A program made the position numbers and the translations under genes. From NCBI GenBank assembly GCA_030247885.1, contig JAPDRO010000007.1, positions 1,264,101-1,328,100 of the forward strand: DNA of 64,000 nt, given 5' to 3'. Shown one piece after another: positions 36,601-50,052 of the stretch. The notes below the pieces were generated by a model. That model ran no database searches. It was not told where the DNA came from and was given only the letters and a program-made list of their open reading frames with translations. This DNA is from Taxawa tesnikishii (nom. ined.). Lineage: Eukaryota > Ascomycota > Dothideomycetes > Dothideales. Positions within the stretch are counted from its first letter, which is position 1. Every line of letters starts with the position of its first letter.

Positions 36601-37085
36601 CTATCGTGAAGTCGATTGGTTCTTCGCAGATTCCTCCTTGGAAAATGTATCACTCGACCCTTGCGACGCCCGCTCTTTTCTTTTCCTGCGGACACTGCCC
36701 GGCGTAAGGGCAAGGAGCCCCAAGGCAGGCCTGTCAGATTGTCGGCTGGATCCAGTGATTCCGGATCGGGAGAGGTGTATGCAGCGCCGGCATGCTTCTT
36801 GTTCTGGGCGGTGCGCGCCGCTTCCTCTTTTCCTGCTTTGTCTTCTCTCCTGTTGCGCCAGTCAGTTAGCGTCGCTGCTAGAGTTGTTCGTCCGTTCGGA
36901 CACACGCACGGAATTTGCGCTGTGCGAGTTTGTTCTGGATCTTTCGGCGCTCGTTCGGGTCCTGTTAAGAGAAGTCAGAACCAAAATTTTATGAGAACAT
37001 CGAACGAGGCGACCTCAACGGAGGCCCAGTCATCCTCCGGACGCTGAGCTTGCCCTGAACCTTTCTGCGATGAGCTTCCAGACAT
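36601..37085 (-). CDS. Small bZIP transcription factor (one frameshift)
   Basis: Three exons: 37085-37014, 36961-36906 and 36849-36601, about 125 residues. Exon 1 starts MSGSSSQKGSG and ends DDWASVE. Exon 2 carries the basic region DPNERRKIQNKLAQRKFR, the fungal AP-1-like pattern (N-x-x-A-Q-x-x-F/Y-R). Exon 3 gives a charged helix, AYTSPDPESLDP and GLPWGSLPLRRAV, a pattern I associate with short Pezizomycotina bZIP proteins. The leucine zipper is weak or absent. The frame breaks at the T run 36676-36679 (A run in the gene); one base extends the reading to a SSDTFSKEESAKNQSTSR end and TAG at 36601. The choice between two nearby donors for intron 2 was made by phase. Confidence 0.78.
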
Positions 37086-38891
37086 CTCAGCGGTGATGCA
37101 AGGTAAAAGAAGAAGACAAAGTGAGATGTATAGGATCTATCGCAGCTGCTAAGGGATGCGCGATGGTGGAGGGGAGTATATACCGATATCCGAGATCTGT
37201 CTGGCGCTTTTAGGCATAATATCTTTGCTTCGAGCTGCGATGTCCACTGATTGTATACCGGCCGTCTTACTGACCTGGACACCGATGATAGTGATGATAT
37301 CGTAAAGGGAACAGTAAGAGACCGCAGGAGCGACTCAGCCATTGTTCAAGTAAACAGAGCGGCTTGATGCAATGATACCGGGGTGCAGTGCAAATCATGC
37401 AGGTCCAGGGCGGGTCAACTTTCGCCGTTGTGGAGAGCTGTCACACCGTCTTGATTGCGAGCAGTGACTCCAAGCTAAAGAGCACGATTACCAAGGACAA
37501 AGCTTTGGGATAGGATGTTCTGCGCCTCAGGACGTCATGCGTAAGGCTAGCCAGGTAGGAGAAAATTGAGAGAGTGGATTCAATGGCTGTAGGGAATAGC
37601 AGTTCGTGACGAGCGAGGCGCAAAAGCGGATAGCAGAGCCATGGGCCGGGGAGAAGCTGAAAGCGTGCAATTGTCCAATCTAGATATGAGAAGACATGAA
37701 CGGGTTGCTAGCCGCCCTGTAGGGCTGCGTAGCTGCGATTGGAAGGCGGCGGGTTTCTTGCCGTAGAGTGGAAAGGCGCGAGGAGTACCAACATAGTGAC
37801 TGCATCATGCTGCGGTTTGCATTGCCTGTGTGGGTGCTTTGGCCGCCAGCTGAAGACGGTCAAAGAGCTGCAATGCTCGTATTGCAGCGAGTCCAATGCA
37901 TGTAGAGCCGAAGGCACGGGTCGAATCGACCAAGGGTGGTATAGGTACGGTGAAGACAGTACTGATTCAAGATGAATCGAGGCAGGTAATCTCCGGAGCA
38001 AGATGTTCGCGTGCATGCAGCGACATGGCAAGTGTGAGTGAAGCGTACACACCGTCAACAAAGCTAGCCCGCAAACAGTCGGGTCGTGGTAGAAAAAGAG
38101 TAGCGGGCTGATCTAGACAAGGCGACCAATGCAACCATACCGCGCCGTGCTCCACGTGAAGGCCGCCAGAAGCAAATCACCTCACCGATGGGGTATTCTG
38201 CATCAGCGTTGTATAGAGGGTAGCGGATGAACATTAGGTGTCAGTGTGTGCTCGGGCAGGATGGAAGGATCATTAAGCTTTGTAGCCCTGACCAGCCCTA
38301 GCCATGACAAGGTAGGAAGGATCTTGGATCGAAAAAGGCGACGATCACGTGAGGCTCTGCGCGCTTGAGCTGCTCCATCTATTAATATGCCCGGCCGCGA
38401 ATGCCCGAGGGTGATCCAACCGTCGCATGCATGTGAACTTAACTGGCAGCTGCACCTCTACACTCTTCAGCTCTGCACGCCATCTACACAGTCATCCATG
38501 TAGGGAACAAAGCCATTTCGTCTTAGCGCAGCACGAACAAAGGGACGAGATCAACCGTGTCATCCGTCTGAAACATCTACGTATGCACGATGCACTGCAA
38601 CCTTCCGACTTTTCGATGCCATCCGAGTCGTCGTCGCGCACGCCGACAGATTTGATGCGACAACCTGGTTCTGGAAGGTTCGTTTTCGCCGTTCCCCTCC
38701 CGAATTCGCGACGAAGCAGTGACGAGGAAAGAAACCAACGCATCCGACAGCAGATCGTCTGGTGGGAAAGCTAGCACCCTAAAAAGACAACGCATCGGGC
38801 AGGCAAACGTTCGAGTGTTGAGACACGGTTGGTCGTCTCTGTCCCTGCCATGAGCATCGCATCAGGGGAGAGAAAAGAGGCTAGGGGAGAA
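37086..38891. other. Long upstream/intergenic stretch
   Basis: 1.8 kb upstream of the bZIP gene and beyond the BTB gene stop. A plus-strand open frame at 38427-38774 lacks any domain. No other feature is supported. Confidence 0.45.
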
Positions 38892-40453
38892 TCAGACACC
38901 AGGCATGTCCCTGTCGTTGATTCCAAGCCGACGAAGTTGCGCAAACAGTGGCTTGTCGCGCGGTTCGTTGTGAGAAGCAGTACGATTGCCATCGACCGCA
39001 CGCAGGCTTCTACCGAACTTACGCGCGTAGGACGAGAAGTGTTCGGTCGGCTGGTCGTGCGGGATCCTGCAGTGCGCGCTTGCTGTGGCCTTTACATCTT
39101 CGTCTCCGTCTTCCTGGTCCTGCACCGGGTCGGCACGGTCCAAACAGTCGAGGCATAGTCCGTCGAAGTAGTCCAGTGTTGCGTCGCAGGCCTGCTTGAC
39201 GATGTTCTCGTATCCATTCCGGCAGAAACGCGAGCATAGTGTGTGATCTTTGACGAGTTCTTTGAACACCTTGGGGAAGCCGGCCAGAGCATTGACGTGT
39301 TGCATGACGGAGGTAGTGAGGGGACCATACTGGGGACGCCAAGCTCCCAGCAGGCGAAGGGCTTTCTGATACGCGAAGTATGTCTTCTCCTTGCAATTGC
39401 AATCCGCTTTCGTAAGCAGAGTGTCTACGGGTCCCTCAAGCTCGCGATCAAGCTCAATGCGAAGGTGGCCACGAGCGGCGTTGAGCTGCTCTTTACGCAG
39501 TTAGCGTGAGTCAAGCTACTCACAGAAGTAAGGGCTTACGAAGGATGCGTGGAGGTAAGCGGAATTGAAGCTCGGTCAATGGGTTGTTCTCTTTGATCTC
39601 GCCGACTTCGTGGTAAGCCAGTTCTTTTGTGGCGAACGCAAAGCCCTGAGCGTGATCGAAGACCCAACATGGGTAGAGGAGTTGCTGGAATCAAGATGCT
39701 CTTTCTTGTGTCCCTTCAGCCAGTCCGCGAACCACAGGCCCATATCCTGGCATGGAATGCCCCACATATCACACAGAATGATGACATCGAAGACAGTCTG
39801 GATAGGCAGCTTGAATGTCCATCTTCTCTCCACTCGATGGAAGAAGCGGAAAATGATCTCTGCAGCTAAATTGTTGACTTCCTTGATTTCGACCAGCTGC
39901 TTTCCCGCCTCGGCGAAACGATCCTTTGCAACGAGCGTTCTGAAGTACGGCGAGATCGCGGCAATTGTCTCGCGTCTCACTTCAAGGTCGGTGATGCACC
40001 TGTCAGAGGTCAGCACATTATCGGGTTTCTTGGCGTAACTCAAAAGTGTTTCAGGTGCCGATGCTCCACTCAGGGCCGTCTGATGGATGGAGGTTCCTAT
40101 GAAAGATGTTTAGCTAGAGAAGGACAGTGCGTCCAACAGCCCTCTGCGCACTGCCTTGTACAATCGTCGTATGGAGATATTGCAGCAAGCGGTCGTTCGG
40201 ACGGCCTGCTGAGAACACCGGCGTTCGATGTTATGTTCTTGGATACCACATACTTCACTTTGCCTCTCATTTCCGGAGCGAAAGCAGTATTAGATAGAGC
40301 GGAGCTCTGACGCGTACTGTACTCGACACATCTGACAGTCAAGTCGGAGGCTTCGGAGATGGTTACGGTCTTATTGTGTTCAGTATCGGTCGGGGTAGGA
40401 TGAGGCGAAACAACAGCCTCTGACTTCGACTGAGCGACCGGCGGTACGGACAT
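38892..40453 (-). CDS. Fungal BTB/POZ-domain protein (one frameshift)
   Basis: Proposed exons 40453-40219, 40096-39540 and 39490-38892, about 463 residues. The BTB fold is seen at DLEVRRETIAAISPYFRTL and QLVEIKEVNNLAAEIIFRFF. A long C-terminal region typical of Pezizomycotina BTB proteins follows: LLYPCWVFDHAQGFAFATKE, QLNAARGHLRIELDREL, KADCNCKEKTYFAYQKAL and FDGLCLDCLD, with paired cysteines that may bind metal. The frame breaks near 39681-39690 (tccagcaact in the gene); one added base joins the BTB to the C-terminal region. The first intron (40218-40097) is the weakest junction. BTB proteins of this type often act as adaptors, but no partner can be inferred. Confidence 0.78.
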
Positions 40454-40885
40454 GGTGTATTGGGGGATGAGAGAGAAGAGTGATGACGAAAGCGCAAGAT
40501 GGGACGTTTGAAGAACGGAGAGAAGAGAAGTGAGGGCAGAGATGAGAATGATGGAGCGGATTCTGCCGGTGTTGGAAGACGAGAAAGTAAAGGATGCAGT
40601 GATGATCAATCGCCGTCGTTTATCCGGCTTTCTCAACCAGGTGAAGTGAAGTCTGGGCCAAGAAAGCAGAACCACGTGCTACTTTCAATGTCGGGCATGA
40701 TACAACGAAGAGTTACCAGAAAAGTGACAAACAAGGCTCTTCTATACCGCTGTGGTATAGCTGCTGCGTTTGCATAAGCGTCGTTCCATATTAATACAAA
40801 AGCAAAGAAGATCGATGCCATGCCTGTAATGCTATCTGAGCACTCATCTCAACGCCAGACTCCAGCCATGCTGAAACGCCGGTTT
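40454..40885. other. Intergenic region upstream of BTB, downstream of PRE1
   Basis: 432 bases. Nothing beyond promoter and 3' UTR sequence is supported. Confidence 0.5.
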
Positions 40886-41600
40886 TTATGGTGCATGCAC
40901 CGGCTTGTCGTCTACGTATTCCTCTTCCCGTATTCCGTCCTTCGTGACCACCTTCACCATGACGCCCTTGAAGTCAATCGGCAACCTCCTCTTCAGCTCA
41001 TCCGTGCACATTCTCAGAATCTTCATTCCCTGCTCGAAGCTGATGTCCGGGTGGTGATGCTTGTCGAGGATGGATAAGCAGTAGTACTGCGCGTATCCGT
41101 GCGCGGCGTATGGGAGAGGAGCGGCGGATGCCAGGTAATCGATCCAGTAGAGCGTAGGCTTGTCGTGTACGGAGTCGTAGCCGCCGAGAAGCAGGTTGAC
41201 GTTGTAGGGCTTGCGCGAGCGAAGGGCCTTGGCGAGCTCATTTCTTACGAAAGATGCCACAGCGGAGGGGCAAGATCAGTCCCGTTCCGCATGCTGTCCA
41301 GTTGTACGTTGGCCTGCACGTATTCTGCGAATTGAACTAGACGACGCCGTCAGCGTTGGTGTCACAGGTTGGCACATGGGTGTCAGTACCGGTGTCTCCA
41401 GCTTCGCCGCTGAAAGCCATGAGATTGTGCTTGTTCAGTTGTCGCGTCTTGTCATCCGAAGCCTTGAGGATGGTCGCGCCGCGCATGACAGCCTTGGATG
41501 CAGCGATAATGGTAAAGTCTTTGCCTTTGATTCCGAGAAGCACCTCCCTGCGTTCCAGGTCAGTGTTGAACATACAAGTAGGCTAAGAGTTTGCTCACAT
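40886..41600 (-). CDS. PRE1: Proteasome subunit beta type-4, start codon split by intron (one frameshift)
   Basis: Non-catalytic beta-ring subunit of the 20S proteasome. Exons 41600-41599, 41547-41390 and 41336-40886, about 203 residues (yeast Pre1 has 198). The first coding exon holds only AT of the ATG; the G comes from exon 2 after a 51-nt intron (GTGAGC...CGCAG). Exon 2 then reads EVLLGIKGKDFTIIAASKA, the family's N-terminus, which begins directly at Met. Other blocks: NLMAFSGEAGDTVQFAEYVQ, NVNLLLGGYD and LYWIDYLASAAPLPYAAHGY. The frame breaks at 41267-41270; one extra G (C in the gene) gives DLAPSAVASFVRNE. Divergent with UTP13. Confidence 0.93.
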
Positions 41601-41978
41601 GTTGGCGACGGGATCTGTAGTCGACTGGGTGGTCTACGAAGGGAACGAGAAGCGCTGTAGTGGCTGTAGATGGAGTTGTATGCGGATGGCGTCTAATGAA
41701 GCTGTCTGTCTGTCTGTCTGTGTCTGTACAAGTGCTCTGAGTGACGACGACGCGGTCGTGCCTGGAATGTCGCAGCTCCAACCGCGCTAGAATCGGATCT
41801 AATCTTATCAGCAATCTCCGGCGCAAGATTATTCTGCAATGGCAATCCCGCCAACACTTTATATCACTACGTTATTCGTCTGACTTTACTCTCGATCGTT
41901 CCTCTGCACCTTTAGTACTGTCATCGCCGTTCATTATAGTTTGTTCTTGCACTTGGGCGCATTCCTGCTGCACCAGTC
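41601..41978. promoter_or_regulatory. Divergent promoter region, PRE1 / UTP13, with CTGT repeat
   Basis: 378 bases between two housekeeping genes. A (CTGT)n tract lies at 41702-41727. Confidence 0.6.
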
Positions 41979-44910
41979 ATGGCCTACAAGGCCGAGTTTA
42001 AGACCACCTTCGAACCAAGCAAAATTATACAGCCCATCTATACCGGCGGCAGTGTCGCGCTCAGCCAAGACGGTAGAGTGCTTGCGGCATGTGTGGGCGA
42101 GGATGTGCTGCTGAGCGACCTATCGACCGGCGCACATCTCGCCAGAATCGAGGGCGTAAGTAGCTGGCGCATCCGTACGTCTGGTTGCAAGACTGACGGG
42201 TTGACAAAGTACGCAGGATGGCGAAGCTATAACCATCTTAGCACTGGCACCTGACGCATCCTTTGTGACACTATGTTCCCGATCGCTTTCTATGCGCATA
42301 TTCGCGCTCAGCCCCTCGGAAGACGCCATTGAGACCCAGCTGGTCCGGAGTCTCAAACCTCATACAGCGCCTGTCGTTACCGCGACTGTCGATTCGACGG
42401 GGACCTTACTGGCCACTGGAGGAGCAGATGGAGTCGTCAAGGTTTGGGATGTTCGGGAGGCTACGCGACGCATACTTTCCACGGACACAGTGGCGTCATA
42501 TCAGCGCTGCACTTTTTCCAGGTAGAGATATCAGCCTCCGACCCCAAGCACAAGAGCCGGAAGCGCAAGAGCAGGAGCGGCAGCGAAGACACAATAGACG
42601 GACTTCCTACGGAGACAACCGTTGGCTTCCGTCTTGCTTCAGGTGGTGAAGATGGAAGAATCAGGGTATGGGATCTCCACAAGAGCAAGAGCATCGCGGT
42701 GCTTGAGTCGCACGTGTCAGTTGTACGGAGCCTGGATTTTTCAAGCGAACAGAACGTGCTGTTGTCGGCCAGCCGGGACAAGACAGCAATTGCTTGGGAT
42801 GCGAAGAGCTGGCAGGTCAGGAGCACTGTTCCTGTTCTGGAGGAGCTCGAGAGCGCGGGTTTTGTCGCAAACGGAGAATACTTCTACACCGGCGGAGAAA
42901 CTGCGCGGATAAGAATATGGGATCTGGGCGGCAACGAAAGGACACGGGAGCAAGAAGCTGGTGTGGAGACTGAAGCAATTCTAGACGTTCTTCACTATCC
43001 GAGCCTTTCCTTCCTTCTGTCTGTTCATGCAGATCAGACGCTGGTCTTGCACTCACTGGGCCCCCTTGATGAAGGCTTAGAGGCTGGTGTGTTATCTCCT
43101 TTGCCGGTCATGCGTCGTATCTCTGGTACACACGACGAGGTTATCGACCTTGCATATGTTGGAACCGACAAATCTCTTCTGGCACTGGCGACCAACCTCG
43201 AAGACATTCGACTCATCAGCCTGGACTCTGCGGAGGGCGCGACCGAAGATGCCACAAGAGCTCCCTACTTTGGCGCGGACGTCGGTCTGCTGAAAGGACA
43301 TACGGACATTGTCATTACTCTCGACACCGACTGGTCAGGTCACTGGCTGGCTACGGGCGCGAAAGACAATAATGCGAAACTGTGGCGGTTGGATCCCGCC
43401 AACTCATCTTATACATGTTATGCTACCTTCACAGGACATGCAGAGTCTATCAGCGCGGTTGCTCTTCCCCATGCTATTCCTACGGCTGGCTCGCAAGCGT
43501 ACAACAAACCACTGGAGCATCCCCCGCCTTCCTCCTAACAGGCAGTCAGGACAAGACCATCAAGCGCTGGGATGTCAGCGCACGCAGAGGCGATGTTGCC
43601 AGTTCGGAGGCTAAATCAGTCCGGGCGACGTATACTCGGAAAGCGCACGAGAAGGACATTAACGCTCTGGATACGTCATACTCTTCAACATCCACTTTGT
43701 TCGCGTCCGCCTCGCAAGATCGGACAGTAAAGATTTGGGATCTCGAGTCCGGAGAATCCATCGGTGTGCTGCGCGGGCACAAGCGAGGCGTGTGGTCCGT
43801 CGCTTTCGCCCCCGTCTATACCTACCATCTCAGGCGAAAGCGGCGCGAGCAGCGGCAACCGAGGCATGGCGGTCACTGGCAGCGGAGACAAGACGGTACG
43901 AATCTGGAGCCTGAACGACTACAGTTGTCTACGCACGTTTGAAGGACACACCAACAGCGTGTTGAAGGTGCTGTGGCTGCCTATACCCAAAGACGCCGAC
44001 AAGAAACGCAACACCAGAGGCGTTCAGGTCGCCAGTGCTGCAGGCGATGGCCTCGTTAAGATATGGGATGCGCAGAGCGGTGAATGTGCGGCTACACTCG
44101 ACAATCACATCGATCGTGTCTGGGCCCTTGCAGTGAAGCCCCCAGTGCCTGCGCTCCAGCGACGCAGGATCCAGGACACAGATGCCATGGAGGATGACGA
44201 GGAGAGCGAGGCAGAATCGCAACTCGAACTCGTGTCCGGCTCCGCTGACTCAACCCTCACTTTCTGGAAAGACACGACACTTCTCACATCCGAGCAGTCC
44301 GCATCCCGGGCCACGGCACGCGTGGAGCAGGATCAAGAACTCCAGAATCACATCCACGCGCAAAACTACCGGGAAGCCATTGTCCTAGCACTGCAGCTGA
44401 ACCATCCGAAACGACTACTAGACCTCTTCACCCGCGTGCTGGACTCGCAGGAGAAGGACGAGGAAGCCTTACGGGCAAGACAGGCGTGGATGAAGTCCTG
44501 GGTAGCTTGGCCGACGAACAGCTCTGGCGACTTATGCTGCGACTGCGAGACTGGAATGCCAATGCACGCACTGCAAGAGTGGCGCAGAGAGTCATGTTTG
44601 CTCTTTTCCGACTTTATCCCAAAGAGAAGTTCGTGCAATTTCGCAAACGGAGGGGAGAAAGGAGGAGCAGCAGCAGGCGGAGGGCATGCTGCCTGCTGAA
44701 GGTGGGAGGAACACTGGCAGGAACGAAAATGTCAAGGATGTCCTTGACGGCTTGAAGGCGTATACTGATAAACACTATGTGCGGTTGGAGAAGATGGCTG
44801 AGGAGCGCTGGGTGCTGCTGTGGACGCTGCAGCAGATGTACGAGACGGCTGGTGATGGCCTGGACGGGCTGGAGGGTGTTAGTGAGGGTTTCATGGCTAA
44901 CGGAGCGTAA
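41979..44910 (+). CDS. UTP13: U3 snoRNP WD40 protein UTP13 (five frameshifts)
   Basis: Component of the small-subunit processome needed for 18S rRNA maturation in the nucleolus. Exons 41979-42155 and 42217-44910, about 957 residues. Tandem WD40 repeats run from about residue 25 to 690: LLATGGADGVVKVWDVR, LASGGEDGRIRVWDLH, FLLTGSQDKTIKRWDV, SASQDRTVKIWDLESG and VTGSGDKTVRIWSL. The C-terminal Utp13 domain follows (EAIVLALQLNHPKRLLDLF, LADEQLWRLMLRLRDW, VKDVLDGLKAYTDKHYVRLE). Frame breaks: G run 42455-42457, C run 43521-43525, C run 43809-43813 (here one base too many), about 44471-44480, and 44648-44649. Together they restore a length divisible by three and a continuous propeller. Confidence 0.94.
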
Positions 44911-45751
44911 TCTGCTGCTCGTTCAATGTGTCAGATATTGTCAAGTCTTCATTGTACAGATTTTTCCGACGCTGCTTTGATGGAGTGGGCGTGATCTCTT
45001 CACACATGACATGGTGCGATCAAGATTGCCGTTCAATTCCTAATTAGCCGGTCAGCAGCCTTTCGTGCCTGAATTATTGCATGGGTCTGCACGTGGATCT
45101 GCCTTTCGTGCCTGAACCTTGGAACAATATCCCCATACCCCGCCTTCCACTTCTCCGCATGAAAATGAAGATGCACGCCGTACCGGCTATATCGACATGC
45201 AAGCTCATGCAAGCTCTTCCAAGGATGTTTGTGGCTCTGGGAGCTTCGAGCTTCGAGCTTCGGCCTCCAGCTTGGGCTTTCAAGAGCTGTTCTTATACAT
45301 CGACCGACAACCACTGCACCCGCCATCTCTATCCGGTACCCTGCGGGTCGACCTTGATGCAAGCTTGTCAGTTCCTCCAGCTTCTTTACGGATCGACCAC
45401 AGCTAGCAGGCATGTCGGCGCTGCGTGAACTACTCGAGCTTCTACATGCCGCAAGCACGACAGACGGACAGGCTATACTCGAAGAGCACCTCCCCGATCC
45501 GTCAAGCCACAGCGACCCAGACTTCCAATTTGAGGGCCCCTGCTGCTTGCTAAGACGGATACAATGTGATAAATCGATGCATTGATCGTCACCATGCATA
45601 ATCGTGGGAGGGGTAGACATGGGCAAATCAACCGGAACGAAGGACCTGCAATACATAATGCAGGTACGGAGCTTCGAGTTTTTCTCGATTCTCCAGACAT
45701 CACTCGTCCGTCGAGGAAAGGACTAAAGGACTACCGTCGCTCAACTTCACT
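44911..45751. other. Intergenic region with heptamer repeat and a possible small ORF
   Basis: A (GCTTCGA)3 repeat lies at about 45235-45256. An ATG at 45412 opens a 57-codon frame to 45585 (MSALRELLELLHAAST) of reasonable composition but unknown kind. The longer antisense frame across this area has no domain. Confidence 0.35.
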
Positions 45752-47428
<1,677 letters not shown>

Positions 47429-48665
47429 AGGCGGTGATTAGGAAAATCAAGTGGCAGGGACGAGCAGAGCCTTCAGAGGTGGTGAAGGGAGTGTGGCTGA
47501 CACCGAGAGGCGAAAAGTGTCTTATAGTCAAATGCAATAGGGCCAACGGTGTTCGGTTCCGTACCATGGTACGTGCTTTCGCTGCGTCAGTCCCAGAACT
47601 ATCGTCTCAAAGCATGTTTCGTCTTCGAGCATGTTTCGTCTTCGAGCAACCGGGGAAGTTGTAGATCAGAGGGAAAAACATGCGTAGTTTCGGCTGTTTT
47701 GGCTCCCGACCTCGTCTGTTTGTACAAATGCGATGCTGCTTCAGTTGCTTCTAAAAGCACACTAATTCCCTCGCACGACATCCGCGAGCTCGTGATTCGG
47801 CACCGGATACGGATGGAACTAGATTCCTTACCCAGCTACACTGCGCGTATACATGCGCGTATGAGCTCAAACTACGACCACTTCTTGCCAAAGAAGCTAT
47901 AAGAGACCGAACGGAATTCTTAGCGCCTGCGTTGACCTCTGCGGCAGATTGTTTACGAGCCCATTGGGTATGACCGACAGCGCTGATCGATTGAGGTTGT
48001 GGTAGCGTGCGAGGGTTTACCGGCGAGCCTCTTCGCGCTCCTAGGCTAAGACTACTGAGCTCTTGCCTCGGAGCTTCTCGCTGGCCTGAGCCGTTCAGAA
48101 ACTCACTATATAGAGAAAGGTCCGCGCCATCAATTCGATTCCGCGCTAACGCGACAACTGATCACTACTCAACGTAACTTGTTTGTGGTTTAATCTTCTT
48201 TTCCTCTTCTTTGTCGTGACTCAGTTCCGTGATCTGTCAAATGACATCACGTCCTTGGTCCGAGTGCAGGAGTCCCGCTACCCATATACAAGTCGCTGGA
48301 GCCCCTTTCCTTGCTGCACGTTGAAGAAGGCGAAGTTATTCGGCAAAGATGTGATAGGGTATCCAGGGCCGAGACTCAAGTTGGTCTCGTGAAATGCGTA
48401 GTCAACCGCACATGGCTTGCGATTTCCGCACGCAGGCCTCTTACTGGTGCAGCCATGGAGAACGGGTGTAAAGACGGTCATGGAACCGCACTTCTCGCTT
48501 TCCCCGTGTCCTTCACCATTAAATCCCACCGTCGTTCAGAGCTCGATATCAGATCTACCACATCTCTGCGCTGCCAAGGGTTTTATGCCTACGTGGCAGA
48601 CAACTCCAGAACCGCATACATGACGCCACTCTGGATCTCGGTTACTGCTATGCACGACATGAAGC
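47429..48665. other. Intergenic stretch without a supported gene
   Basis: 1.2 kb. A short tandem repeat of catgtttcgtcttcgag lies at 47612-47647. Open frames on both strands between 48180 and 48670 show no motif. Confidence 0.45.
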
Positions 48666-49723
48666 ATGGATGAACAAGTTGCGGGGCAATAAACAGCGAT
48701 GATGATGATGCCGGCAAGCGGATCATCAACCGGATCAACCACAAGCTGAGGAAAGAGGGTGTCGATTTCGAGGTCGAACAACTCGGATGCGAAGAGAGTA
48801 ACGAAGACCGTACCGACACGCGATGGAGACTCATCGCCGGATTGGAGAAGACACTCTCCCCTCGCACGCTGCGTACTTCCTCATCGGACTCGCCGCTGGA
48901 AGACAAGCGTACAATTTCAGTATCGAGGACGTCAGAGCGTCGCTACAAAGGGTCACCATCTCATTCACAGAGCTCACTTCCAGTCTCAGCCGTTTGCATG
49001 AGGCGCCCAAGTCGCATCAGTTTCCTGCCTTCGATGTTGCTCCTCAGGTAGTGAAGAAACGGCTGCCTGTCTTGATTGGTCGAAGGACCGTTCTCTTTCG
49101 TGGCGTTGTATATGACTGGCAAAGAAACGGAAAGGTACGCTCATCCTGCGCAAAGGACATACAACAGAGTCAAACAAGCTTTCGATAGCAGCAAACTTCG
49201 AGATGCTAGAAAAATCGAAGAGTCCCTGGGTTGTGAGCCAACGAATTTGCTAAAGAACACTGCAGGATACAAGCCAAGCATCATCCATTTCACGGGTCAT
49301 GGTGCAGAGGATGCACCTGGGTTCCAAGTTGAGTATGGCTGAATTTGGGCGATCACGCACGATCAGTTTTCCAGGACGTCGGCAGTAGCGGATGAGCTTG
49401 ATCGTTGGGTCATCGTTTTCGAGGCCTGCCACTCCGCAAACGCAAGCCAGAGATGGGCCGATGAGATTATGATGGCGACTGGGAAGCGTAGGGAATCGAG
49501 TGAGTACGAAGCCGTTACGTTGTCCGAGGAATTCTACATGGACCTCGCAGATGGGCTGAGCTCTGGAAATGCATTGACAAACGCACGCGTCTCGGCTGGG
49601 CCATCCGATGGAGGCCTTTACCAGCCCACCCTGTTTGTCAGGCTAGTAGTGCAAGCCGCTCGGTCGTCGTTCCATGATGACTGGGAGGTCAAACTAAGGA
49701 TTCCGCAGGTGTCCTGCGTCTAA
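48666..49723 (+). CDS. CHAT-like caspase-fold protein (frameshifts, one in-frame stop or mini-intron)
   Basis: A divergent CHAT/caspase-like peptidase. The catalytic histidine motif is IIHFTGHG (about 49280-49303) and the cysteine motif VIVFEACHSA (about 49408-49437). A CHAT-type tail follows, FYMDLADGLSSGNALTNARV then YQPTLFVR. Upstream is a helical region (AAYFLIGLAAGRQAYNFSIE, VTISFTELTSSLSRLHEA). The ATG at 48666 is proposed. Frame changes lie at G run 48683-48686, C run 48858-48861 and near 49091-49102. A TGA at 49340 interrupts the frame; it sits inside a 42-nt GT-AG segment (49333-49374) that could be a very short intron. It may be a live gene or an early pseudogene. Substrates and partners are unknown. 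Confidence 0.6.
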
Positions 49724-50052
49724 GAACTGCGCTGTTACCGAGTATCGATCCATTCCCCCATCTGACCCTATTCATAGATCAGTTTGTCGTATATCCATCC
49801 CTGTATAGCGTTGACCTAAGTTGAGACACACCTAGACAGACGGACAAGACAGAGACGAAGGTCACCAGCAAAATGATTCATATCTAGTACGCAGGTGAGT
49901 TTTCATTAGCTAAAGTGACGTTGCGCGGAGAAGAAGCAGAGCAAAACGTATAGCATCAAGTCACGAGCATCGACGCAGCCCACTACGTGAGATATAAGAG
50001 TACCATTGAGTGATCACATTCAGGCAACCCAAAGAACGTGATCTTCTGGCAC
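49724..50052. other. Region between convergent CHAT-like and carboxylesterase genes
   Basis: 329 bases with no supported feature. Confidence 0.55.

Noticed and set aside
38427-38774. 115-codon plus-strand frame
   Set aside because: No homology-like pattern and no promoter or splice support; insufficient to call a gene.
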